NCBI GenBank assembly: GCA_029339505.1
Contig: JAQISU010000097.1
Span: 1,085,001-1,149,000 of the forward strand
Reading direction: 5' to 3'
DNA: 64,000 nt
From: Unio delphinus
Lineage: Eukaryota > Mollusca > Bivalvia > Unionida > Unionidae
A model generated the notes under the pieces. The model had not been told where the DNA came from. It was given only the letters and a program-made list of their open reading frames with translations, and did no database searches. Position numbers and translations under genes: made by a program. Shown one piece after another: positions 21,238 to 31,494 of this stretch. Position 1 is the stretch's first letter, and each line of letters starts with the position of its first letter.

Positions 21238-24200
21238 CACCTCTTCGTCTGTTACACTCAAGACAAGTCAGCATCACATTATGTCTGGTATGACCTACAC
21301 TGCTATCTTTTCTGTTTACGGTAAATTGGCGAGGATCCTTATCCGACCAACACCAACGCATTATACAATTGCAACTCGCACAGTGATTATTCTGTTGTTG
21401 TTTCAGTGTGATTATAAATTCGGCATCAATATCAAATTTTCTTTTATTTTTTTATCCTGCTGTTTATAACCAGTGAGTTTTTTTTCTGATTATATCATCG
21501 CTGACAATATCACTTATTGTAGTGTCATTATAATCTAAAACAACGCTTCGAAGTTGATTTATTCTTCGTACTCTGGACACCGCAAGATAAACTAAATTCG
21601 ACCACTCGATGCGATTATCTATGATTCAATCAATAGTATCGGATATAGTCAACCACTGCGAAGAATGTATCATCGCTGCGTATCCTAGCTTCCATAAGGA
21701 TTTATCAGCACGTAATGCATCTTCGACAACACTGATATCAACCAACACAATATCATTTAACACTAAAATCTGCTTTTCTGTCAGGCCTGGAATATCAACT
21801 TCGATATTTTGTCTTCGTGTATCCTTGGGTCTATAACATAATGGCACTGGAAGTGTTGCAAATTTTTCTTTATGCGTGTTAAATAACTTAATCTCTGACT
21901 ATCTTTCTACTTGCTACTATTAAATGGTTTGGTCTCCACGCTTCTCAGAAATCGTTTAATGGGGTTTCTGAAATTATTTCACGCGCTATTTCACATTGGA
22001 TTCTATCTGGTTGTAATCTGATTAGTTTTTTGAACTCGCGTAATTGTTTATCAAGTGATCTATGATCAGTATTAATTTCTTCATACTAGTCTACAAAATT
22101 CTTCAGCCAATTATGTGGGGATAACCCTACAAATGGTGGTGGTTGACCATGATCGCCACACATTATCACTTTTGTATTCGCTAGCAATAACCAATCGAGA
22201 AACTGTTGTAATACATCTAACGACACTGTGCATATCTCATCCCAAATAATTATTTCAGGAATATATTTCTCGCCCATTCAATCAGAAGTCCATTCGTCGC
22301 CTTTCCATGGAAAAAAACTGTGATAAGTGCAAGCATTAATTCCTCGCTGTTTCATCTCTCTTGCAAGTCTGTGTGTTGGTGTTAGCACAGTCATGTTTGA
22401 TTTCCCTCGAAATAATTCGATCGCACGAGTCGTCTTCCCTGACCCACCACAGCCGTTTAAGTAACTGGTTTTATATTTGCATATTGGATCGGAACACGAC
22501 GGTGCATTAGATAGTTCTGATATCTGATTATTTTTCAAGTAATTGTTTTCAATTGTAACATCTGCTGATTTGGAGTAATCACGTAGTATTCCTTTTTTAA
22601 TTCTCCATGATCCCCAATTCTCGTCTGAATTAGTGAATTCAGCCACTGCTTCTTTATGTTTTACGTGACTCAGTGGCGACTCTAACTACGGATTCATGAA
22701 ATCTATTTATCATCGAAAGTAAATTAATAGAAGCATAAGCCAGCATAGACGACTTTAAGTACGTATACTGAGGATTTTCTCCATCTGTGTAAGTAACAAT
22801 TGTACTTAACTTGGTTCCATCGGACATGAAAGCGCCTTTACGATCGACGTATATACCCTTAGATGTTGCATCTGCGATTATAAAATTGTATTCAGCATCA
22901 TCTATAATCATCCGCGAAGAATATCGTTTGTGGTTGTTTTTTTTCCACCGTGTGTGAACTTTCCAATTATTCTTCTTCCGAGATCTTTTGCGTGTTTATT
23001 TCTAACTTCAAAAATTTCTTTGGACCATTTCACGATATATTCTTCTTCGAAATTGGGGAATTGTTATTTGTTTTCGGTGCTTATACTATGTAGACTATCG
23101 GGTTGTGGTAACCAGACTCTATTGGCATCCAGTGTTTTTCAGAGATGTGCAGAGGCGTAGCGATGATATTTTGCGCCTGGGGACGAACTATAAAATTGGC
23201 ACCCCAGCGATCTTGTGACCTATTTATTACCCTTGTTTACTTATTATAATGTAACGTTGTAGGCCTCATTTTGGCGCCCTCTGTACCTTGGCGCCCGGGG
23301 ACATATGTACCCCTCTGCCCCCCCCTCCCCCTTAGCTACGCCTCTGGAGATGTGTCTATCAAACCAAACATAACAGCATGAATCACCACACATTACCCAG
23401 CATGGATGAAGCCCTTTAGCCAATTCAAATGATATCACACGAGCGAATCCGGTGAGATCAAAATCGGGCAGTGGTCCATTAATTACAACGCGGGTCATCT
23501 CGTGTGTGGAATGTCCAAATCGTTTAAAATACTCCGAGCATTCTCCGTACCCGAGAAAACTCCCTGGATAACACGCATTCATACCGAAATAATACTTTTG
23601 GGGTCGTATTTTGTATTCCAAAATCCACTATGGCCATATTCGACGCAGCTTGATTCAATATCTGAGAGAAATTCTGCTCGTGTTGGTTTCCATAGATTTC
23701 TCTTTCTCGTGAAATGAGCTGCAACTGACGGTATTGTAAAACAGTTTGTCAGTAATTGCACGTCTAATCCTTTGAAAAACCACTAGCTATTTTTTCATCT
23801 TATTGTGGAGGGTTTCAGTACGATATATTTCGCCATTGGGTTTTACAAATTGATCGAATTTACCCTCTTCGTCTTCAAAACTGTGAAGTAACCACACTTA
23901 CACAGGATCGTTTTTACTTGACTTGTACATAAAAATAAATTTCTCCCAAATGTTTTTCTCCGGAGAACTCCACGGGTAGATATTTTGGTTATATCTAGCG
24001 GAAATATTGTTACCGCGGATGTCCAAGCATGTACATTATGGTCAATAATTTTGATTGGAGATCCTCTCGATTTATATTTCGAGTCGTATAATATCTACGC
24101 CTGTTACCGTCTCTACGGATATTGGGAATTTTAGTATCCGTTCTAACTCGGGCACATTTTGAATTGTTGCTCCGCTCTCCTTCACTGTTAATCCCCATTC

Positions 24201-24797
24201 ATTTATTTTTTTGCGTCTTAGATCCGTCAATTTGTTTCCACGCAACGCATTTGTAAAATGCTCTATATTTCGTTCTGCTACACAATTCAACGACGAATAT
24301 TTCATTGGTTTTAATTTTTCAATACTCGGTTTATCATTTATCGGATAGATCCCATAAACAACCGGGGTTACAGGATAGGATCTCTCGTAATACGGTTTGT
24401 CAATTCTAGTCAGAATTCCTGGTTTGGAATCCTGACTTACAGTGACAGTTCTCTTATTTTTCAGGATGGGTTCAAATTTGTCGCGTATAATCCAATTCCC
24501 CGTTTCTGTGCGGATAATGAATTTCACTCTAAAAAAATACTTTTTCTTGTCAAGATGTGAGATTATCACTGCTGCTCTTTCGTAGTTCATGGTAGCATCA
24601 ACACTACCATCAATTCGAAATGTTGACCAAGAGTGAGATGCTCCATCGCGCTTGAATTCATTAAAACCATCACGGATTCTACCCAACATGCTTCTATCAC
24701 TTATTAGATTCTTTTATGTATCAGTGGAGACTCTATCGAGATTGAATTCAACATTTTTCCAAGGCGTAAATTTCAATAATCTCTCGAACTCCTCCAT
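21230..24797 (-). pseudogene. PolB - SF1 helicase fusion, broken by mutations and a MITE
   Basis: Fragments cover the N-terminal domain (24072-24689), motif A (MNACYPGSFLGYGEC), motif C region (VRVATES), helicase Walker A (GCGGSGKTTRAIELF) and Walker B (WDEICTV), and the CGDHGQPPPFVG motif. The catalytic Asp of motif C reads Glu here. A 197-bp hAT MITE (23150-23346), a local deletion and a short duplication near 23380 disrupt the middle. The C-terminal HNH region is frameshifted. Confidence 0.87.
23150..23346. mobile_element. hAT-type MITE in the polymerase pseudogene
   Basis: A 197-bp insert with perfect 12-bp inverted ends, CAGAGGCGTAGC and GCTACGCCTCTG. It is flanked by a perfect 8-bp duplication GAGATGTG (23142-23149 and 23347-23354). 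It has no coding capacity. Removing one duplication copy restores collinearity with the copies in A, C and D. Confidence 0.93.
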
Positions 24798-24840
24798 ATT
24801 ATAATTAAAACAAGTATTTAAATAAGGAATTTATTATATA

Positions 24841-25182
24841 ATGAATCATTGCAAATGGCTTATGATAGGATCAGTAACCGCTTGTAACAAATCATGCAGA
24901 AATGAATTCTGTTGATATCATTTACAAAGCGTACGTCGTGGGAGTTTTGGACCGTTACCTTGCATACGATGAGGAGTAGGTGTGCATGGTAAGTCGCAGT
25001 TGTGTCTCAATTGTGGTGGTAAGCGATACAGAGAGTTAAAGCGCTATTATGATAAAAGAATCAAGAACACCGTCAACGACTCCATCAATGACTCTGTCAA
25101 AGACAAAATCATAAGAACACCTCAAGACTACATTGATAGATTTTCAAGCAATAATTAAACCAAATAATGAATTAGACAAATG
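24841..25182 (+). pseudogene. small Cys-rich zinc-binding protein homologue
   Basis: The ATG follows TTATTATATA as in A. A TGA interrupts the FCGYH knuckle and another stop follows in the PCIRCG region. It ends near NNELDK like the copy at 35623. Confidence 0.75.
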
Positions 25183-25198
25183 CTATTATAGTATATAA

Positions 25199-25685
25199 AT
25201 GAGCCAAGAATTTCAACCACATCCTGTGATAATCGATTATGAAGCATCTCGTGATGCTATTGTCCGACACCGCAGACTGAAGAAATCAGTCGGTTTTGTT
25301 GATAATCATGCATAGATTTTTACTATTGGAAAGAAGAAATATTATTGTCATCGATTTGCGTTTGAATGTTTTAACGGATTGATCAAGGATGGTCTTATTA
25401 TTGATCATATCGACTCGGATTTTACAAATAACAAATTGGAAAACCCACAAGCTAACTCTCAGTGAAAATTCCAAACGAGGAGGGACTGGAAAACACTGGA
25501 AAATTGCGAAACCTATAAAATCATTAAATACAGAAAATAACGAAGAAAAAGTATTTCAATAAAGGAATGAAGCTGGAAAGTATTTCGATGTTTGTATACA
25601 CTCAGTACGATTTGTTGCGGAACGAATATATCAATCAGCGATTTCCAAGAGAACCGGACATAGAGTTCAATTCGTTTACATTTAA
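25199..25685 (+). pseudogene. HNH/NUMOD1-type endonuclease, broken
   Basis: It starts at GTATATAAATG. The HNH core (IIDHIDSDFTNNKLEN) is visible, but a TAG after VDNHA and a frameshift after the core break it. The C-terminal NUMOD1-like part runs to TAA at 25683. Confidence 0.8.
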
Positions 25686-26614
25686 ATTATTATAGGTAGC
25701 ATTAAGGGAAATAACTCGTGTGGGCTTGTGTGTATACAGTTTTGAAACAACGATAACGTTTGTTGTAGTCACGTATCTCAATGGGATTTTTCGATGACTA
25801 AATGGCTTTTTTTGTGTTGGTTTTTGAAACACTGCCACCAGATCTCAATGGAAATAATCAAGTATTTGTTTTGTGAGAAAATGAATCAAATAGGTGGTAT
25901 TCTTTTTTTTTTTGATGTTTGTTTTTAAGTATTTGGTTTCGTTTAGATACTTTCAATAATCATACTTAAGTACACGAAAGAATAAAAATCGCACACCACA
26001 TTATTAGTTTTCATGTATTAGTTAGCTTATATACCATGCTATCTCCTATAGTATTGGCGCTTTAAGCCATTCGAAATTCAAACCGTGAAACCACCATATT
26101 TAACACACCTTCACATGGTGTGAATGTGTTTTTTTCATTCAACCCGGGTGAGTTTTTGGGGGGTATGGTGGTTTCAGTTTGAATGTAGAACAGCCCCGTG
26201 GGTGTATGTGCAGTGTCCACCTATAATCCATTGTTATATGTTGTATTGTCTTGTGCTGTCCTATTTGTATATATATCATTGTAAATACCATATCATTTCA
26301 TTGTAAATACCATTATGTAAATACCACATCATTTCATTGTAAATACTATTATGTAAATACTTGTAAATACCATTATGTATATATCTATATATTTATATGT
26401 AAATGTGAGGTCCATTCACCAAGCATACCTTCTTGGGGTTCTAACCAGTTATTTGAAGAGTTAGATCCCTCACTCGGAAACTGATTCGTGGTATCTCTGG
26501 GCCTCTCAGATGTGAATAACACCTGAGAGGTTCCAAATGGGGTTCATCATATCGTACTAAAACGGGTAAAAATGACCCCCTAATTTTTTTTATTATATAT
26601 ATAATATTTCATAT
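25686..26614. other. non-coding insert with foldback and short tandem repeats
   Basis: No gene is seen. It occupies the same place as 7811-9212 in A and is absent from C and D. It contains the foldback at 26076-26184 and, at 26270-26400, tandem copies of TGTAAATACCATTATG-like sequence. Confidence 0.7.
26076..26184. repeat. foldback (long hairpin) sequence
   Basis: The left arm at 26076-26098 (GAAACCACCATA core) is the inverse of 26164-26184 with few mismatches. The loop holds CACACC/GGTGTG inverted pairs. It is equivalent to 8567-8653 in A. Confidence 0.8.
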
Positions 26615-26992
26615 ATGAATTTCAAAAATATGAATGGCAATATTGAGTTTTCAAATTTGAAAAATCAAGGAATACAATTATCAGATAAATTAAATTGTAA
26701 TCATATTCTCTCTAAATCTCATGATCTTGATGATAGCGCCCAGAATAATAGATATGTCTTTGCCAAAGAATATGGGTGGATCAAACAAATTCAGCACGCG
26801 GTAAATGACTCACTTGCATTATGTAACGACATCAACGAATTTCTCCCGCTGTTCATTGCTGTCGAAAAGGTCAGAAGTGAATTGGGCAAACAATATGAAA
26901 TCAAACGCACAATAAATTCAAAAATCAAAACAATAAGAGAAGAAATCATCAGACAAAATGAAAATCCCCTTTTGGTTGCCTCAACACAGTGA
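26615..26992 (+). CDS. small coiled-coil protein of the central cluster
   Basis: An open 125-codon frame starts at an ATG directly after CATAT. It is a divergent homologue of the 118-residue protein at 36554: helical, charged, same order of SDKLN, KEY and ELGKQYEIK segments. It is the only uninterrupted Polinton gene of B. The function is unknown. Confidence 0.65.
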   Translation: MNFKNMNGNIEFSNLKNQGIQLSDKLNCNHILSKSHDLDDSAQNNRYVFAKEYGWIKQIQHAVNDSLALCNDINEFLPLFIAVEKVRSELGKQYEIKRTINSKIKTIREEIIRQNENPLLVASTQ

Positions 26993-27259
26993 AAAATCTC
27001 TAATACTCTAAACAATGCTCAACCCGTTGCAGGTGAGTAATTCGCATACAATAAAGCCCATTGACAAATGATTCTATAGACAGCTATGCGCTTACTCGCA
27101 TAGAACGAATTTGTATAGACGGGTATGATAGTGTTTGGTGATTTATATCACTGGTGATAAATCACTACGCGGAAGTAATTAACGCACTGTAGTGAAATTC
27201 AAAAGAATTTTAGGTGGGTGAGTTTTCACTTACAATTTAGATCTTATATTATATTTATA

Positions 27260-28340
27260 ATGGTAGCTGAAGACGTAACAACTAGATTAGCACGCGAACG
27301 ATTAGCCGCGATTAAGAAATTTATTCCGATTTGTGATTCCGTTCGAAATAAGTTCGAAATGAGACAAGAATTTCAAACCGTTTTTACAACGGGAACTGAA
27401 CAATTATTCAAACCAATAACCACTGCAACGGGGAAAGTCGTATCGACCACTGAAAAAGCCATATGGAGATATATTCCTGAGGAACAACGAAGGAAAAAAC
27501 CAGCCTTTCTTCTTGTACTTGAAAAAAAATAGCAAAAAGATCCAAGCAAACAAAGAAATTTTTAAAACACTTCCTGGTGATATAATAGCCGCTGCACGAC
27601 TTCAGGAACAACGAGAACAAGAACAACAGCGACTAGAACAGGGAGAAGAGGGTGATAGTATTGAAGATGATGATGAACAAGAACAACCACAAGAAAAAAG
27701 GGGTAAAAGAGTTGCATTCAATGATAAATTCCTTCCGGGTAAATTAGATGAAATAAGAAATATGAGATTCAATTCTAATAAAGAAATAGCCGAATTTGTC
27801 GTTAGGAGCTTTTATAAGGGAAGAAAGTATATCCACGATGATTATAATCTCCCTGAGGAAAAATCAGGGAATAATGGATTATATCGTGTGTTTACAAAAA
27901 TAGGTAGGGTATCATATGATGATAAAACATATAAGAATTTATGGATGAAATAAAAAAAAGCTAAATCATCTACAGAGAAGCAATCAGATCCTGGATTTCT
28001 TAGATTACCAGATCAATCAAAACTTTGTGATATAACACAATCCTCTTTGCAGGGCGCAACTGGTATCACTAAACAAATAAATGGAAAGGGATTTCCTCAA
28101 AGTGGAACTCCAAGGGGGGTTTCAGGTAGTGGTCTAGTTCGTTGTCCTAATAGTATTCTCGGGAATATATCACGATTAGAAATTGTCGTAGGAGAGAGAC
28201 GAGCTGGAAATAACTCACCATAAATAATTAATGAGGCAGCTGATATCTGCAGACGACTATTTGAGGGCGGTATCATGGATATTGGTGTATATCGAGAATT
28301 TATTGGTGAGCTACTAGCGGACGGTTACCACAGTGATTAA
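27260..28340 (+). pseudogene. late-cluster protein 1 homologue, broken
   Basis: MVAEDVTTRLARERL starts it. An A8 run at about 27524 shifts the frame, a second open piece runs to 27953, and the conserved C-terminal RRAGNNSP segment has a stop inside it. It ends DGYHSD at 28340. The middle differs from C and D, being Gln/Glu-rich. Confidence 0.8.
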
Positions 28341-28423
28341 ATCACCGAAATTGCTAGCAATGAAAATCGTTTACGATGAAAATCCGTAGGATATTTGCGA
28401 GTAGATAAATGTCATTTAAATAA

Positions 28424-28761
28424 GATGATCACCAATCGCAAAACAGTTATCAATGAAAGCTATTGATGGTATTCGTGATAAAGGTATTAGCGCTGTTCGT
28501 GATGTTGCCGGGAAGGCATTTTCCGCGGCAAAAGAAAAACTAGTAGCGTTAGTTCGGCGAGGAAAGAAACCAACAATGACTTCGTCATCAGTGATAAAAT
28601 CACTAAAGAAACTACCATCTACGGAAATTATGCCTGCAAGTATTAGCAAAATAATAAATAACGCACTGGATCAGAATATAGCATCACGGTATGACACTCA
28701 GGGAAATATTTCTGCAAATATGATAGCGGGAATTGGTTTGGATCAAGAAATATATAATAAT
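28424..28761 (+). pseudogene. late-cluster protein 2 homologue, deleted and fused in frame to the capsid gene
   Basis: A deletion removes most of the N-terminal third after MIT. From 28453 the frame is open through KAIDGIRDKGISAVRDVAGKAF to ANMIAGIGL, then runs without a stop into MFKSAHDTAFDMD, the start of the capsid protein. The gap and stop codon that separate the two genes in A, C and D are missing. The fusion is probably a decay product. Confidence 0.7.
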
Positions 28762-29087
28762 ATGTTCAAATCGGCTCATGATACAGCGTTCGATATGGAC
28801 GCCCCAGTACCCAAGAATGATTTTGTACGCGATTATCAGTTTTATTCCTATAATGCAGAACAACCAAATATTCGATCAAGAATCGAACTTCAAGTCCATG
28901 ATACCAGCAAATACATTCTACCCGCTGAAGCATTTATCGAAGTAGAAGGAGAACTCGTAACAGCTGCTTATACTCCTGCTGTACCAGCACCATATGACCT
29001 AAATGCCAAAGTCGGCTTTGTCAATAATGTATCATGGTGCTATTTGAGAATGCAAGATATATGATTGATAACAGAGATTTAGCAAGA
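28762..29087 (+). pseudogene. major capsid protein, 5' part, interrupted by element C
   Basis: It starts MFKSAHDTAFDMDAPV and matches the intact capsid for about 95 codons. It then has a frameshift and a ~70-bp deletion, and stops at CAAGA where element C begins. The 3' part resumes at 44430. Confidence 0.88.
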
Positions 29088-29374
29088 AGCAGAGAGGGTG
29101 AACAGACCACGATTTCAAGCAAAAATAAGGCTTCCAGATCACGTTTTCGAACAAAATATGGCCTATAGATAACGTTTTCGAACAAAATATCAGGTTTCCA
29201 ACAAATCTCATTTAACCAAAAAAAAAGTCTCCATTTTTGCAAAAACGGAGATTTTACGATTTTTTAATCAATTTTGCTCGCAACGATGTGGTCATCCACC
29301 CTCTCTGCTGCTAAAGTTTTCAGTTCTGGGTTAATAATTCTTTTACGATTTCAACCGAATATTTGATCCAGTCC
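29088..29374 (+). repeat. left TIR of element C
   Basis: Inverse of 44140-44429. The outer CAGAGAGGGTG is repeated inverted at 29297-29312 (CACCCTCTCTGCTGCT), making a 225-bp inner module. It holds two copies of CGTTTTCGAACAAAATAT. The innermost part overlaps the last codons and stop of the ATPase gene (29351). Confidence 0.92.
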
Positions 29375-30010
29375 GATACGATATCGTGTCCGAGGATCAT
29401 GTAGATTTATTGTTGCGAATCCGTGCGGAGTCGACTGAGCATGACTAAAGAAATCTCGAAATTGATTGAAGTCCATATCAGAACACCATGTCTGCCAAAT
29501 ATTTCTAAGAGTATGAGTATCAACTCCGTTGAATACAGACAATAAATTGCAGTTATCTCTGATGACTTTTGGAACCTGAGTGTAGCGTTGAGTGACATAT
29601 ATCACGTCAGTGTTCTTGTGACGCCCACGGGAAAATATTCTAGCAGGATTCTTTTGTTTATCCAACATTATATCGTCGTATACGACTAAATTGTTAATAT
29701 CTCCATCAATATCATCAATACTCGGTGCTTCATCGATATCGGTTATAAAATCAATGGCGTTCTCACCCTTAATTTCTGATGCATTCTCGTTAAAATCCTT
29801 TAACACTTCATAACATCGTTGATCATCTACGCTAGGGGCAATTAAATACAACTTATCCCACTTCATCCATCTCATTATTAAATTGAGCAACAATTGCGTT
29901 TTACCGGATCCAGATGGCCCGATTATAATCATCCGGATAGAGTTTGGTAGCGCTGCATGATGCTTAATTGGTTCTCTTGTTTTAGTCGCTGAAAAATCAA
30001 TTATATCCAT
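29351..30010 (-). CDS. A32/FtsK-HerA-type DNA packaging ATPase
   Basis: 219 residues from MDIIDFSA. An ATG four codons upstream (30022) is possible but would leave only 5 bp to the divergent gene, and the homologues start at this Met. Walker A GPSGSGKT is at residues 31-38 and Walker B LVVYDD at about 108-113. The NTDVIYVTQRYTQVPKVIRDN stretch is the usual sensor region of Polinton and NCLDV packaging ATPases. It would translocate the genome into preformed capsids. The 3' end lies inside the TIR. Confidence 0.93.
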   Translation of the reverse strand: MDIIDFSATKTREPIKHHAALPNSIRMIIIGPSGSGKTQLLLNLIMRWMKWDKLYLIAPSVDDQRCYEVLKDFNENASEIKGENAIDFITDIDEAPSIDDIDGDINNLVVYDDIMLDKQKNPARIFSRGRHKNTDVIYVTQRYTQVPKVIRDNCNLLSVFNGVDTHTLRNIWQTWCSDMDFNQFRDFFSHAQSTPHGFATINLHDPRTRYRIGLDQIFG

Positions 30011-30027
30011 ATTTCTATACATAAATT
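30011..30027. promoter_or_regulatory. 17-bp divergent promoter spacer
   Basis: The ATPase and zinc-ribbon start codons are separated by 17 bp in A, C and D. The A and D spacers contain TATATAAATT and C has TATACATAAATT. Any promoter elements must lie here or inside the coding regions. Confidence 0.5.
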
Positions 30028-30351
30028 ATGGATCTATATTGTGTGAAGTGTAAAACGCGTACTGGCACAGATGATGTGACAACGATTACAACTAAAAATA
30101 ACCGATCAGCGCTTTCTGGTAAATGCGTGCAATGTGGTACAAAGAAATTTAGATTTGTGTCTATGAGATCTGATTTTAAAAAAAACGAGGAGGTGATATC
30201 GCAGCCAAATTGGCAAAGCTCCCTGGAACCCCATGGGCAAAGTACCCCGGAGAAAAGCACCTCCCAGGATATAGCTACTGTGGACCAGGAACCAGACTTG
30301 ATATCAGACTCAATAATCAAAATCAACCCAACCCCGGTGAAGAACCAATAA
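30028..30351 (+). CDS. zinc-ribbon protein (DUF5679-like)
   Basis: MDLYCVKCKTRTGTDD and SGKCVQCGTKKFRF form a four-cysteine zinc ribbon in the first 45 residues. The zero frame stays open to 30351 (107 aa) here, but in D it stops at 52248, soon after the shared A-run, so only the first ~53 codons are conserved. The A_AAA_AAC heptamer at 30180-30186 leads in the -1 frame directly into the PLA2 domain. I infer that the ribbon and PLA2 are made as one frameshifted protein. The role of the ribbon alone is unknown. Confidence 0.8.
   Translation: MDLYCVKCKTRTGTDDVTTITTKNNRSALSGKCVQCGTKKFRFVSMRSDFKKNEEVISQPNWQSSLEPHGQSTPEKSTSQDIATVDQEPDLISDSIIKINPTPVKNQ
30180..30186 (+). promoter_or_regulatory. candidate -1 ribosomal frameshift site
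   Basis: A_AAA_AAC is in the correct phase relative to the zinc-ribbon frame, as at known eukaryotic -1 sites (for example retroviral gag-pro of the MMTV type). After a -1 slip translation enters the PLA2 frame at CGA (30186). The same heptamer in the same phase is at 52215-52221 in D. No strong stem 5-9 nt downstream is obvious by eye. Confidence 0.5.
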
Positions 30352-30545
30352 ACGCCATTGATAAGGCCTGTCACCTTCATGATGTTGCTTATAAAAGCAG
30401 CAATCTGCAAAACAGGCATCTCGCGGATGTGAAATTAATTCATGCGTTAAATGCTATTCCTGATAAATCCTTCAAAGAAAAATTGTCTTCATTTTTGATA
30501 AAATCGGCTATGAAAAGTAAATTGATGTTAGGTGCTGGTAATTAA
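30186..30545 (+). CDS. parvovirus-like phospholipase A2 domain, no ATG start
   Basis: 119 codons open from the A-run to TAA, with no in-frame ATG before the last 12 codons (only TTG at 30210). It has a calcium loop CGPGT and a catalytic helix DKACHLHDVAYK with the His-Asp pair, the layout of the PLA2 domain in parvovirus VP1 and of secreted PLA2s. The domain would hydrolyse the sn-2 ester of phospholipids, in parvoviruses to let particles leave endosomes. The tail is short and basic (FLIKSAMKSKLM). It ends 4 bp before the integrase start. Confidence 0.85.
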   Translation, partial: RGGDIAAKLAKLPGTPWAKYPGEKHLPGYSYCGPGTRLDIRLNNQNQPNPGEEPINAIDKACHLHDVAYKSSNLQNRHLADVKLIHALNAIPDKSFKEKLSSFLIKSAMKSKLMLGAGN

Positions 30546-30549
30546 TAAT

Positions 30550-31494
30550 ATGGAATCAATTTATTATTCCCCAAGAGGATACTGGAGGGGTAAATCAGCA
30601 GTCCATAAACTCGCTAGCGCTGCAAAAGTGAAAAAAACCACTGCGGCTAATTGGTTATCCAAACAGGCACTATGGCAAATTTATCTACCACCGCCTAAAC
30701 AAATTCAATTCTCGCATTTTGATGTGACCGCTCCTAATGAAGTTCATCAGGCTGATATATTATTTCTGCCACATGATCGTGGTTACAAATACGCTTTAAC
30801 CGTAGTTGATATTGCAAGTCGATACAAAGAAGCAGAACCGTTAAAAACAAAATCAGCCACTGAAGTCGCTTCTGCATTTGAGAGGATTTATCGACGAGGT
30901 CCTCTGCACTGGCCAAATCTATTGCAGGTTGATCCTGGCAAGGAATTTCAGGGTGCAGTGTTATCTACAATGAAACATCATAATGTCACCATACGACGAG
31001 GGCATACTGCGCTACATCGCGATCAGGCCATTGTAGAACGATTTAATCGGACGATTGCTGAGCGGTTATTTGGATATCAATACGCAAAAGAATTCATTCA
31101 AGAAAAGCGATCCAGTGAATGGGTTAAAAGATTACCATCTGTGATTACTGCACTGAATAACGAGATTACTAGAACAATCAACATGAAACCTATCAACGCG
31201 ATTAAAAAGAAGTCAATACCCGTACAACCACAAAAAGATTTCAAAGAACCAATTCTTGGTAGTAGTGTCATTGTGAGGTACTTATACGAACCAAGAGAGC
31301 TTGAAGGGGGTAGAAAAAGGGCTACTGATCCTATTTGGAGCGTCACTACGCATAAGATATCTAGTATAACACGATCAACTGGTAGACCTCCAGTCTATAA
31401 ACTGGATTCAACTGCCCCTCAGCGGGGTTTTACTCGACAACAACTACAAGTGATTCCCGAGGATACTCAATTGCCACCGCATGGTCTTAACTAG
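30550..31494 (+). CDS. retroviral-type (rve) DDE integrase
   Basis: 314 residues from MESIYY, 4 bp after the PLA2 stop. The N-terminal region is HTH-like (VKKTTAANWLSKQALW). The rve catalytic core has D69 (HQAD), D128 (QVDPGKEFQG) and E163 (AIVERFNR), a DD34-35E arrangement. The C-terminal SH3-like domain contains DPIWSVTTHKI and ends QLQVIPEDTQ. It would join the TIR ends to target DNA and make the 6-bp duplications. All catalytic residues are intact. It converges with the polymerase gene, overlapping by 8 bp. Confidence 0.96.
   Translation: MESIYYSPRGYWRGKSAVHKLASAAKVKKTTAANWLSKQALWQIYLPPPKQIQFSHFDVTAPNEVHQADILFLPHDRGYKYALTVVDIASRYKEAEPLKTKSATEVASAFERIYRRGPLHWPNLLQVDPGKEFQGAVLSTMKHHNVTIRRGHTALHRDQAIVERFNRTIAERLFGYQYAKEFIQEKRSSEWVKRLPSVITALNNEITRTINMKPINAIKKKSIPVQPQKDFKEPILGSSVIVRYLYEPRELEGGRKRATDPIWSVTTHKISSITRSTGRPPVYKLDSTAPQRGFTRQQLQVIPEDTQLPPHGLN

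Noticed and set aside
30217..30290. Possible stem AGCTCCCTGG with CCAGG-ATAT-AGCT downstream of the slippery site
   Set aside because: It starts about 30 nt after the heptamer, farther than the usual 5-9 nt, so I do not claim it as a frameshift stimulator.
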